64,000 bases of DNA from Coniferiporia sulphurascens. Its lineage: Eukaryota; Basidiomycota; Agaricomycetes; Hymenochaetales; Hymenochaetaceae. The notes below the pieces were generated by a model. It searched no databases. It saw only the letters and a list, made by a program, of their open reading frames with translations, and was not told the DNA's origin. Location: assembly GCA_002794785.1 (NCBI GenBank), contig NBBA01000001.1:2790001-2854000 (forward strand), written 5' to 3'. Within the stretch, counting starts at the first letter, position 1. Each line of letters opens with the position of its first letter. The translations under genes were made by a program, and so were the position numbers. This document shows positions 11,810-23,243 of this stretch, piece after piece.

Positions 11810-12068
11810 TTATCGCATTACCGCCGTTACCGGGTCTTGAAAGCGGGATGAACAAGACCAGCGGACCCGGAAGATTGAGCGAGTTCACTTAGTTAAAGGA
11901 GCCTGAGGTCTTTAGACTCAAGGTTCACGCCACACCGCCTGCCTTATACAGAAGCGGAGTTTGTAAGCTTGATTCTCAGTTGAAGCTCGGTTGCTATTCG
12001 CGCGTTTGCTGTCTAGGCATCAGCCCCCGTCCCCTCCTTCACTTCCACCCCGCGCGCCAGTTACAGCC
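11810..12068. promoter_or_regulatory. Shared divergent promoter of MSH1 and CDC11
   Basis: 259 bp separates the two start codons on opposite strands, so both 5' leaders and promoters must lie here. I see no clear TATA box; the CDC11 side is C-rich. Confidence 0.55.
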
Positions 12069-13745
12069 ATGTCGTACGCCAGGCGCAGAGGAAATAAGGT
12101 CAAGAAAGGTGTTCAGTTCACCGTCATGGTTGTTGGTTAGTTTTTATTTCTCCATTTTAACTCGTGCGTTTCGAACTGTGGGTTCTCACTTTTTATGTCT
12201 TGCCGACGCGTCGACCACGCAGGTGCGTCGGGGACAGGGCGTACTACATTTGTCAATACTCTTTGCGAGTCCGAAGTTCTCGCACACAAGATCTCCGACA
12301 ATGCGGATATCGCCCATGTTGAAGAGGGTATCCGTATCAAACCGGTCAATGTCGGTATGTCAGGTTGGAATTTTGCTCGCTCACTCTGCATAATTAAGAT
12401 GTCATATCTACACAGAGTTGGAAGAGGACGGTGTGCGTATTGCGTTGACGATTGTTGATACGCCCGGTTTTGGCGACAATATTGACAATGAGTTCGCGTG
12501 CGTTACGTTTCTTGTTTTCTAAAAACCGCTTCTTCGGTCTAACGGCGTACTAAGTTTTCAAGAGATTGTTGGTTATCTGGAACGCCAATACGATGATATC
12601 CTTGCTGAAGAGTCGAGGATTAAGCGTAACCCTCGGTTCAGAGATAACCGGGTCCATGCCCTTCTCTACTTTATCCCTCCCACCGGTCATGCGTAAGTCC
12701 GCTATGCGGATTTGTCCGACGTACTTCTAATCGATGTTGAAAGTCTTCGCGAGATGGACATTGAGCTTATGCGTCGACTCTCGCCCCGTGTCAACGTCAT
12801 TCCAGTTATTGGTAAGGCAGACTCGTTCACGCCAAGCGAGCTGAGGGGTTTCAAGAAGCGGGTTAGTTTTTTCCCTTATAGATTCTCAGAGAGCAATGGA
12901 ATAACATCTTGCATTAGATTATGGAAGATATTGAGCACTACGATATTCCCATCTACAACTTCCCTTATGATGTCGAAGAAGATGACGAGGAAACTATCGA
13001 AGACAATTCGGAACTCCGCGCCCTTCTTCCCTTCGCTATCATAGGCTCCGAAGTCGAAACAGGGTCGGAACCTCCTGTTCGCGCCCGTGTTTATCCTTGG
13101 GGCACCGCGGAAGTCGACAACCCCAAGCACTCGGATTTCAGCAAGCTTCGCAGCGCGCTGCTGAAGTAAGTAAATACTTTTCCCTATTTTACTCAGTAGC
13201 TCACCGGCTACTTTTAGCACTCATCTGACAGACTTGAAATCCTTGACCCACGACGTCCTATATGTGCGTACTCTTCCCAAGCGTTTGTTTCTGTGGTAGT
13301 TCTTATTCAGTGCGCTTATCCAGGAAACGTACCGAACGGAGAAACTGTCTCGCACTGTTCACGCAGATTCGCAGTATGTTTATGCTCCCGTACTGTTACC
13401 ATTTAATCCGCTTAACCTTGATAATAGCGATTCCTCCATTCTTCCTGAGGATCTCGCTACTCAGAGTGTTAAACTCAAAGAAGAACAACTCCGCAGGGAG
13501 GAAGAGAAGGTGAGTTTCGCTTAAATGGTTTCTCCTTCTGGGCCTGATCGCATATGAATTCAGTTGCGTGAAATCGAGATGAAAGTTCAGCGTGAGATCA
13601 ATGAAAAGAGGCAGGAGTTGTTGGCAAAGGAAGAGTCACTCAGGTAAGCTATTTAGACGCCATCTTTATCGGGATTTGATACCAAAGATTACCCAGGAAT
13701 CTGGAGAGCCGACTTGCTGCCCAGGGGTCGCAGGGTGACTTCTAG
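12069..13745 (+). CDS. CDC11: Septin, Cdc11 type
   Basis: A GTP-binding filament protein of the septin ring and collar at septa, bud necks or hyphal branches. The 363-aa protein begins MSYARRRGNKVKKGVQFTVM. The P-loop reads GASGTGRTTF, with Arg where active septins have Lys, as in yeast Cdc11. It is followed by VDTPGFGDN (G3), septin-specific ESRIKRNPRFRDNRVHALLYFI, VIGKADS (AKAD-type G4), PIYNFPYD, YPWGTAEVDN and a C-terminal coiled coil (KLKEEQLRREEEKLREIEMK). Exons: 12069-12135, 12223-12354, 12416-12497, 12555-12692, 12744-12861, 12918-13165, 13218-13263, 13324-13373, 13428-13509, 13564-13643, 13697-13745. All are in phase. It is terminal-subunit-like by analogy with yeast. Confidence 0.95.
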
Positions 13746-14658
13746 GGATGCTGTTCCGGAAGGATCGCGTCTTCTGTTTTTTTTATATCAATTTGTCTTG
13801 TCGATTCGAACCTGAGGGGTGTGAAGGATGCGAAAACTAAAACCACTCATTGTCCTGCGAGCTTGTGGACTATTTTTTCCCCTAATACCGCGTATACCCT
13901 GGCGACTTCTTTTCCTGACTTCTTTCGGCAACTCTTGGACTGGGTTTATTTTAAGTATGTCTTAGACCAATCGTCCAGTCATTCGTTTGTTACATCCATA
14001 TAACTTGCTATCGTCTTGCCCTATGCTCTCTTTTCTCTTCCAGCCGAATGATATCCGATATTGTGAGTTCGTCCTGCCCGCATGCGTTGCGGGCGTAGTG
14101 ATTCGGCATGGGTATGCACGCGGATATATATGTGCTTCTAGCGTGCGAGACCAATATATATATATATTGTTTGCTATCCGCGGCTGCAATAGCCGACTTT
14201 GCGGATAACCGACCAAATTAGGAAGGTATCTGTTGTGGACTACAGTCGAGCCCGACAACAACGAGCATAGCGTTTCCTTCGCCATCCCCAGCGTCGTCCC
14301 CGCGTTGTCCGCCGCCGCTCTCACCTCCGGCTCTGTCCTGCCTGCAGCCTTTGTCTTCGACATACCGGCGCCTGCCTGAAGAGCACTTCTCGTCTAAGCC
14401 GTGACGTTACTCGGGTGTCAATCGTTTACCCCCTGCAGTGGACTCTGTACGCGCTCTTGCGAGATCTTGCAGGGTCGTTTGCGCCTATCGAATCACGGCT
14501 CTCGAACCGTGCAGCAACCTCTCCCGACATTCGCTCTGGGACATTTCGGGTGGTCATCGCTCTGCAAAGGATAGACTCTGCCACTCGAGACGCGCTCCAG
14601 ACGTCGATTGCTAGTACCGAAAGGAGGCCTCTGGGGCACCCCCTCCATCCGAGTCAAC
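13746..14658. other. Intergenic: CDC11 3' end and MIT-gene leader
   Basis: About 0.9 kb without a gene I can support. It holds the CDC11 3' UTR, an 18-bp AT palindrome (14152-14169) and, in its second half, C-rich sequence that is probably the leader of the MIT-domain gene. A minus-strand open frame at 13962-14363 has no recognisable features. Confidence 0.6.
14152..14169. repeat. AT-rich perfect palindrome
   Basis: CAATATATATATATATTG is an 18-bp self-complementary sequence with an (AT) core, in the CDC11 downstream region. Confidence 0.8.
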
Positions 14659-17600
14659 ATGGCCGACTTTGAGACGCGGCCTCTGTCTATATATCGTACT
14701 GGCGAGTGGAATGCCAACCTAAGCGGGCATTCCGCAGAGCCTGGGCCTTCGTCGGGTCGCGCGGGACGTGCAAGCGTTTCTGGCGGCTCGATAAGTTCCC
14801 GACGTCGTTCATCAGCCACGACAGCACCCCCTGCTGGCCCTCCCCCGGATATGCCTATGCCAAATCTGCCGGTTTTGTCTGAGGCTTCGCCACACAGCTA
14901 TCACAACTTTGAAGAGGAACACCTACCAGTTCAGCAAGATGATGTGCATGGCTTTGCGTCTCCACCCAGTCCCCCTGCTCCTAGTCTCAACCACTTCCAG
15001 AGGCCGACTGCCTCCTCTCAACTGGCTGCCGTAGCACAATTCTCGCAAGCACGATTAGCGGCAGCTTCGCCACACTCAATCCTTCCCAGCAACCTATCGG
15101 ACTCTCCCCCTCGTTCCCTATTGCGCCGAAACGTACAATCTTCCCAATCTCCGCAGCTGCAGGGTCAGGCCCATTCGCGGGAAATTATTCCCGACCGTTT
15201 ACTTTTAACTCCACCGGAGCCAAGAGACACCGCCGCTTCAAACAAGCCGTCGTCTCGACGTACTCTCACTAGAGCCCTTGAGCTCGCAAGAGAGGCCGTT
15301 AGGCTTGATTCAACTAATGATGATCCTCATGGCGCTATCCAGGCTTACGGCCAAAGTGTTGCGCTACTTAACGAGGTAATGGAACGAGTGATGAGAGGGG
15401 AAGATAACGGTGACCACCGCCGGCGCAATGGACGACGGAGGAGTATAGTTGCGCAGGAGGATGAGGTTCGAAGACTCAAATCTATCGTGCGTGTTCCTCC
15501 TTCCTCTACTCCTTAAACCGCTCATTAATTAACAATTCGGTTGATGTCTAGCACGACACCTACGCGGATCGTATGAATATTCTGAGCCTTATCTATAGCA
15601 TACCCACTAACGAGCCTCCTTTACCTCAATCTCGTTCTCGGTCTGACTCGCCATCCTCAGAAACCTCGCGTGGTACTCAGCCTGCAACCACCGACGAAAT
15701 TGAAGACGGTGACCCTTGGGTTTCATCAGAAAGAGAAATGCATGGATCTTCTCGGAACTTCGTTTCCGCTAGTGCCAATGGCTCTCCCAGTATATCGAAT
15801 GCAGCTCATAATATCCTGTCCCATCGCAGCAGTATCGAAAGGTTTGATGCAACGGGTGTAAATACTTCTACACACCGTACCTCTGCAACACCTTCGAAGC
15901 AGACACCCAACTTAACCCGTATGAGGTCATCATCAAATTTACCGCCCCGGCCACCTTGCCCATCCAATTCTCCTCCTTCTACACCGACCATCACCGAATC
16001 AACATTGAATTCCTCTGAGAGTCCACCTCTTCAAGCCTCTTCTTTGGGAGAGACAATGAGATCTCGGGGCAACTCCATCAGTCATAGGAGAACCGGCTCT
16101 GGGAACCGGCTAGAAGCTTTGAAAGAAGAACCTTCTTCATTGTTGAAGTCCCAACAGCAGTACCACTACGACCATGAAGCCGATCTTCGTCGCACTCACA
16201 CGAATGGCGCACACTCCAGCAACAGGGCGCGCGAGTCCCCTCCTTTGCCGGCCTTGCCTTCCCCTTCATTTTCAGAACATGTGTCCTCTGTCACCCCACG
16301 TAGCGCTATGACGATTGTTGATGCGTCAAAGCAGATTCAAGCCCATCTACCCACGGCGGTACGGCCTCGGGGCGGTAGCAGCACGTCTGATTCTACAGGG
16401 ACCAAGACGCTCATAAATGAGTCGCCCATGATGGGGACTATATCTCAGAGAAGAAACAAAGCTGGTGTATCACCAACGGTGTCTGATGTCCCTATTGACG
16501 GACAGGAAGAAGGTCAGCCCAAAAGACTGACAGGATCATCTCTCCCGGCTACTACAGTTTCAAGCCTGAGCATTGGCCGTCATCGCGCCTCATCTCATCC
16601 TGTACGACCTTTGAACCTTTCAATGCATAATCCCTCTTCAGATCTTGCGTCACGACCCCTCTTTCAAACAGCTGGTCAAGGTTCTTCTGGTGCACAACAG
16701 CCGCGCAAGACATCGTCTGGGTTTCGCCAAAGCCCGCAGTCACTTTCCCGACCCGGACAAATGGCTAACTTTCCCCCGTCATCGTTCCCCGGTCTTACTC
16801 TTACGCTAGTCCCTCCGCCTCCAATTCTTCCTGGCCAACTACCTACTACCCCAATGTCTCCTCTACCTCCTCAGCCTCCTAATGACAGCCTGAGGAAACC
16901 ATATCATCTCATGAGCCTTCTGGGCCATACCATGTCTTCAAAATCTGGTGGATATATCACCCGTAAACTTCACGTGCCTTACGAGGTGTGGTCACAAGGA
17001 GGTGCGAAGCTCACTAATCTTCCGGAAAAGATTCGTGTGGTAGAGGTGCTGTGTGATGCGCTTTTGGAGATACAGAATGCCAGCGTCGAGTTCTGCGGGC
17101 CTATGGGCGTAGCAAGCGGGATGGGCCTGGGCGTCGGCAGTATTACTAGGAAGGATGGAGAGGTTTGGATATCAAAACTTGAGGAATTTCTGTTGGTATG
17201 CGACAATGTTGTATCGAGTTTTGGAAAAAAGCTTGGTGTCGGTGAAGGTTTTGTAGTAAAGAAGAACTCTGTGGTGAGTGTTCTGCAAAGGATAAAGGGG
17301 CATTTGTTGATAATCAATATAGGTTGGTTCATGGAGTGGTAAATTGACCCGTCAACTGGACAAGCTTACCAATGGGAAGAAGTACGATAATACAATCTAT
17401 TGTTTTCTAGACAATTATTCAACTCTAATCAATTTTTGCGAAATTTCTAGCCTGGATTCTCCAATGCTTTATGTTCAAGGTCTCCAGAAGCTTTTTCAGC
17501 TGACCCAACTCCTCGACGAACATACCATGGCATTAAATTCACACCCCATGGCGCCTGTATATGCCTCACTCGCCACGGACCTCCGATCGACCCTTGAGCT

Positions 17601-17718
17601 GAAGCTGAAACGGTCATCCGAGTTCTTTGCAAGTGTGGTCCTTACTTTCGTGATTCGGGACTTATCACAGCTACTCGATAAATACGCCAAGAAGGGTGAA
17701 AAATGGCTGGCCGAGTAA
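14659..17718 (+). CDS. MIT domain-containing protein with long disordered region
   Basis: Predicted 981-aa protein from exons 14659-15486, 15552-17273 and 17323-17718, all phase 0. After about 200 Ser/Pro-rich residues comes a MIT-type three-helix segment (ALELAREAVRLDS, DPHGAIQAYGQSVALLNEVMERV, DEVRRLKSIHDTYADRMNIL), the module that binds ESCRT-III tails in Vps4, Vta1 and spastin. About 400 low-complexity residues follow, with polyproline around 16800. A folded C-terminal region (LMSLLGHTMSSKSGGYITRKLHVPYEVW...) ends in amphipathic helices. It is related to uncharacterised fungal MIT proteins, and no catalytic domain is visible. The start at 14659 (MADFETRPLS) has a good context; an upstream in-frame codon at 14608 is not used here. 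An endosomal role is inferred from the MIT domain. Confidence 0.85.
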
Positions 17719-18028
17719 CCCAAGCTTTTTGATACCGTCGCGACGTTCTTTATTGTACATTTGTTATTGAAAATACATAGGAGAACTGTAGTTTTATACC
17801 TCGGGCTAGAGTATCTGCGCGGAATGTTTTTGTCTTTATTCTTTTAGTCATGTTTCAGGCCCTATGCCCGCCCCAATTTAGCCCTCTACCGAAGATTCGT
17901 GATCATAATTCGTGGTGTGGAACTATGCATTTTGGCCAGTGCCAATGTTTGTTTTGTTTTTCCCGATATTCATACCTCGGTAACATGCAATAAGTCCATC
18001 AATATGGTCAAACAATAACGACAAGTAT
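17719..18028. other. Convergent 3' region
   Basis: 310 bp between the MIT-gene stop and the stop of the minus-strand channel gene. It is AT-rich with polyadenylation-like sequence (AAAATACATA near 17770). No gene is seen. Confidence 0.6.
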
Positions 18029-21000
18029 TTAACGTAAGGCCATCTGCCGAGAGGAAGATCGTCGAGGTATATCGTCGTAAGATCGAACATCCAGCGTGGC
18101 TCGCAAGTTATGGTATCTCTGAAGATCATAAGCCTCTGACTGTGCAATCCCGGCCGAATCGTTAGGGAGCCATATTATGGGCAAGGGAGCTATTAGTTCA
18201 GGGGCGTACAAAATCCCGGCCATCTCTTCGGCGTGATCTGCAAACGGAAGGGAGGGGAGATGAGGGGGCGCATTAGGATTTGTCCGTGCTGCGCGCTCTG
18301 TCGCGGCGAGGTCGTCGAGAGATTCGGTCTCTGGATCCATGAAAAAAGGTTAGCCAGCGCTTTCAATACTCGCGACCTAACTCACCCAACGGAACTGCAC
18401 CGCGGATCTCGTGAGGGGTTGGCATAACCGCAAGAGTAAGAGACATCATCTCTAACACGGACGCCATTGACCCACGCTGCCTCATACGTGGGGCACTTAC
18501 AAGACTGGTGCCCTCAGAATCTGAGGCATTCTGCTTTCCTGGGAGGGCTCTTTCCCTAAACCGATCAATCGCATTTAGGGTAACGGCGCTTAATGTCTTT
18601 CTCCCGGGAAGCTTTGTCTTCCAATGCGCATAGAGCTCCACCGCGATAGCAGCAACGAAACCGCATCCAACAAGAACTCCACCTTCGATGAAAAGTCGTC
18701 TGGACATAAAGATCAGGCCGAGTAAGATAGGTTGTAAGGCCGCAACGGTGGCGAATCGCTTCAACAGCCATATCTGCATCAACCCGCCCGTTGGGGCATC
18801 AGTTCTCCCATAAACATGGCTAACCAGAAAGCGATGCGCTACATTTTCTGGTTAGTTAGTAAGTAGCCACAAAAAGAAGGTGAGACCGTCATTTACCAAC
18901 GATTGTTAAGAACAGTAAAATGGCCACCCCCGGACAGATTAGCGGGAAAATAAACGAGAACGTCGAAGCAAGAACGACTGCGAGTATGCAACAACCCATA
19001 GCGTATGTCGGATCGTATACACCAGGGTACAATGCTGTGTGGTCACGGACGTTGAGAATCGTGAGTTAGCAGTCATATGCCAGACTCACCTCGAAATCTC
19101 TGACGAGGAGTAATAGCCCGCTTCTCGTGGCGCAAAAGTGTTTTCAGTCTCGCAGGTTGCAAGAGTAGCATTCCCGGCGATATTACGGCGACATTTGCAA
19201 TTAGCGCGAGAAAGAAAATGCTCATATAAATTGCGCCGTTGGCAACGGCGGTCGGCCGCTCGGAGCCTACTGCGAAAGCACCTACTGCGAAGATCATTGC
19301 GCCTACCGCGGTAAACCACATAACACCAACTACGGTTAGAATGAAAAAATTGGCTCTAAGGGCTGAAAATCTTGCGGATGATACAGATATGGATCCGCTA
19401 TAGTGAGCGGCATCTGTGGCCTCATCAGCAGACGAAGCTATTGAGCAGCACATGGACCTTACATTGAATCGCCTCTACCGCCACAATAAAAAATAAAGTG
19501 GCTAGTATTGCCGGCACGAAAACTGTGGCTATACCCGGGCCTAAATCGTCTCCACCATTAAGTAATGGTTGGAAGAATGCAAGGTAGTGCGAGACGTTTG
19601 GAGCGGTCGCAGTGACGAGACCTGCAACGGCGATCACTTCGATAGTGATATCAGACGAGACAATCATTGCTATTGTTAGAAGGAACACGTCACTCACAAC
19701 CTGCCCCTAACATAACGGCAACCATTACCACAAAAGTCCGGAGGGAGATATAGCTGATAAATATTTTGCGATGTTGAAGTTCGTTCCACATAATATCTTC
19801 CTTCGAACGTCCTTCTATGAGTTCTATGCCAGGCAAAAACCGCAAGCCCCTTCCCGTAACCAGCCATCCTTTTATTCTTGCTCCATCTGCGATATCACCA
19901 TAACAGTCATTCTGCGCATCAGAGATCTCGCTATTTATCTGTTTGAGTTTCGTTCGCCATTCCTGGATGTTTGAGTAAACGGAACCCAGATCGTCGTGAT
20001 CGAGGCCCGACAAGGGCCTCACGAAGGGGCCTTGCGGCTGAAGACGAAGATGAAGGGGGACTTGCACCTCGTCCTGCGCCTCTTCGCCTCGGTAGCGCAT
20101 CGGGAATGTCTCCCTCCTTTCCGTAGGGTACTGTGGTTGTACACGCCGTCTCCCCCATGAATCTTCGTTCTCCCCAACGACCGAATCAGAAGGGCCAGAA
20201 CCTTCCTTATCTCGTGCATAATAATTCAATGAGGGGCTGAGCATAACAGTCGTAGCATAATCTTCGAACCCTGAGACACCTCTTGATGTCCCAGGTTCGG
20301 CAGATTCAGTAAATGGAGGTGTTTCAGTATCCGCTTCGTTCCCCGACGAAGGCTCCAATCCATGATTAGGCCCATAGGTGGGGACAGGGTCATCAAGAAC
20401 AGGGCCCAGCTCTCCTCGGTGCAAGACAACGCGGCTCCCTATTGGCAAACGCTCTCCTGCGTGTTCACGGTTGAACTCTTGGAACCGACTACCCACAATA
20501 CGCGAACGAACACTGTCAGTAAATGAAGGACCGTCGCCATAGGAGCTTTCCTCTCCTGACTGGGAAAGAATGCGTCCACCGCTAATGCCGCGCACATTAC
20601 GGAGTTTATAGTATTGTGATGGTGCGACATATGATGTAGGCGCAGTTGAGGACGAGCTTGCTTTTTGACGTCTTCGTTGGCTGCGAGTGTGCTAGAGCAA
20701 CGATGAGCCCACCTCGTAAAAAGAGCAAACGTTTCAAACCCAGTCGCTCACATTAGAGCCCGCAAGTGCTCTTGGTCTACTGATATGTGTCTTGATATTG
20801 TCTTCATCCCCCCGGAGCATTGGTAGCTCAGCTATGGACGGATCAGGCGTTGTGAGCCGGAACGACGCGATATAACGAGCCTCGGCTACCTCAAGGTTCT
20901 CAAGAATGCTATCGCGCTCTGAAATGAGCATGGGTAATTCACCAATGTCCCTGAGTAAAACATAAGCTCCGCACCAATTGAAATTGCTAAGGATAAACCT

Positions 21001-22511
21001 ACCCTATAGAGAAAATCCCGGCTATGTCAACCTGTAGCGCCGCTTTCTCGTCATCACTCAGAGCTCGGACGTCTCGACTGCGGTTTTGATGACTTTGCGT
21101 TCGTGCGCGATATCCCGATCCGATTCCTGCCATACTCCCGCCGGTTCCTATTCCACCGCTCCGATCTAGTGAAGAACTCAGGCCAGTTTTTACGATGAAG
21201 TCTTTCACGCGCTTTTCACCCCATCCCACAAAGCCTGGGGCATTTTTTGCGCTAAGCCATCCGATTTCCATATTGCCGCAACGGATCTCAAGCCAATTCT
21301 TGCGATATTCAACGAGCTTGGAGAATTCCCTCATCAGTTTGTACAGCGCCGGGAATATCCCGAGCACCAAAGCGAATACAGTCAACACAATGATCCGGAC
21401 TCTGATGTTTGCTGCAGTCGTTCTTGATGTTATGGCGACGGTGGTAGAACCTTCTCCTTCAAGAAGTTGCAACAGACGAAGAAGGCTAAGATCCTGAAGT
21501 ACTGAGTAGAAGCCGCCGAAAGTCGCTTGAGTTGATTGGGCTAAACACGGTGTACCTACAAGATAGAGCGGCAAAACGCCGGCGAGGCCAACCACCGACC
21601 AGCCGAGTACAACCAGAAAGGCAATCCACAACACCCTCTGACTGAGTTGTCCTTCGGAGGGTATGTTTTTGCCGGCACCGGCATTAGCGATGTCAGACCT
21701 GACCGGAACGGGTGGTATGAACGGTAACTGGGGGAAAAGAAATGCCCACAACGTGTCCTTTAACGGTTGAGGTCGAAGACTAAAATATTGTTCATAGCCT
21801 TTCTTTATATTATGTATAAGGGTTGAATTTGACGCACTCTTGAGGACAAAACCACTCTCTAACACCGTACACTTGCCTGAGATGCGGGCGGATTACAGAA
21901 AATACAAGCTAAACAGTGCAATATTAAGTTCTAGAACAGTAAGACTAACTCATGCATTCGCGGCTTACCCATATCGCCAAGCCAATGATACTAGGTAACA
22001 CAACAGTAGCAATCACGCCCACAGTGGGAATATCAAGACCATCTCCGAGACAGGTTGCTTGGATCTCTGCAGAAACCAATATTGCCCTTGGAAGAGAAGC
22101 CCTTGGGATCGAGAAAACGTCGGGAGTCGTAACAGTCGTTGGCATGAGAGTCATGAACGTGATTGATGAAGTCGTAATGCTATGTGGTATAGACAGCGTA
22201 GAGACTGAGTTAACGGCGTTAAGCGGCCCGCTGATGGCGTCGGACGCGCCGAAAGATAGTCCGTTAGCGGTCGTCGTTTCATGTGGGATGGGTATATGTA
22301 GGGCGGACAGGGAAAGGGTCGGGGTCGTCGAGACGACAGTCATGAGATTTAGCTGGCTGTACGATGCACTCGAGCACCGTTCCTGGGTATGTGTGGGAGG
22401 TGAAGTCGAGTCGCTATTTGCCTCCCACCATTGCTCGGCATAGCTCTGGTAGTCGTGGGTATCAAGACCGTGACACGAAATATGGTCAAGCTCCGCAGGA
22501 CCAGCGAACAT
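18029..22511 (-). CDS. CSC1/TMEM63 (DUF221) family membrane protein, putative stress-gated cation channel
   Basis: A polytopic membrane protein. The N-terminal 160 or so residues are Ser/Thr-rich and probably extracytosolic. TM1 follows (GVIATVVLPSIIGLAIWV), then TM2 and TM3 (VLWIAFLVVLGWSVVGLAGV; RIIVLTVFALVLGIFPALY). A long cytosolic region contains disordered Ser/Glu stretches and KEDIMWNELQHRKIF, leading into a multi-TM block (for example FFILTVVGVMWFTAVGAMIF and SIFFLALIANVAVISPGMLL). The tail carries MAGILYAPELIAPLPIIWLP and RATLDVRSYDD, a pattern typical of fungal DUF221 C-termini. Proteins of this family are osmo- or mechanosensitive Ca2+-permeable channels; function here is by family. 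Several introns are unresolved. The start at 22511 is provisional because the frame can be spliced to an upstream exon ending at 22556. Confidence 0.72.
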
Positions 22512-23243
22512 GCTGCTCGTGTCATGCAGTCCCGGGGCAGCAAAAGTCTACTTACAGGTCCTCGACGAGGATCGAAAAGTTGATTGAGGGCAGCACAGGG
22601 AAATGAAGAGAGCGAGAGGACTTGAGGTTACTAACTCCGCGAGTCGAAACTTGTGTTGGGCTGCCGTATATGGATGGCCACACATCCACCGGCACTTATT
22701 CCTGGCAACGTCCAGCATGGAGACACGGTACGCCATCGTGTGGGCTGGTTGGCCACAAAGTGCAACAGCCCGAGTTTCCTGCCAGTGGAGGTATTGTCGT
22801 AAGCATCAGCTCGCTTTTTGGCGATGCAATTAATATTGCGTACATTTTGCCTCTATTTTGCCCCCGCGAACAGCCACAGATCATCCTGTCCCCATTTGGT
22901 AATCCACACGCAGCCCTTGGAAACGGCTAAAATTAATTAATGGGGCAAAGCCCCTATGTGTCTGTTATGTACAACACATATATAGTTCTAATTCTGATAA
23001 ATGTTGACTAACATTACTATCGTACGTATGTACATGCATGATTATTATTATTGAGGAATATCATCACAAACTCCCACTGTCACAAATGAGTCAAATGACG
23101 ACAAGGAATTCCGTGTACTACAGCCAGAATACACGAAGTAGTACAAGGCTTCAGTAATGGATAAAGAGCACGAGTAGTGAGCACGCGTACTAGGTAAGAA
23201 TATCCTTAAAATGAATAGCCGTGTAGGTGAAAATGTGACGTCA
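22512..23243. other. Region upstream of the channel gene; possible extra 5' exon
   Basis: A minus-strand open stretch from about 22695 down to a GTAAG donor (exon end 22556) can be spliced over a 43-bp intron (22513-22555) to the channel frame. It would add WPSIYGSP...FSILVEDL. Further upstream the same frame is open again from an ATG near 22842, but is interrupted by TAA at 22696-22698. On the plus strand 22622-22930 is also open. None is recognisable. The remainder (22930-23243) contains AT-rich sequence and the VTA1 3' end. Confidence 0.4.

Noticed and set aside
13800..13820. GATTCGAACCTGAGG, resembling a tRNA T-arm
   Set aside because: No matching acceptor, D or anticodon arms could be read around it. 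It lies in the CDC11 3' region. No tRNA gene is supported anywhere in the window.
13962..14363. 133-codon minus-strand frame downstream of CDC11
   Set aside because: No family features, it spans the AT palindrome, and there is no promoter-like context.
14493..14819. 108-codon minus-strand open frame
   Set aside because: Shadow of the MIT-gene first exon and leader.
21952..22443. 163-codon plus-strand open frame
   Set aside because: Antisense of the Ser/Thr-rich N-terminus of the channel protein. No independent support.
22622..22930. 102-codon plus-strand frame starting MRLLTPRVETC
   Set aside because: It reads moderately like protein but has no recognisable domain and competes with a minus-strand frame that can splice to the channel gene. 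Kept only as a note in the region entry.
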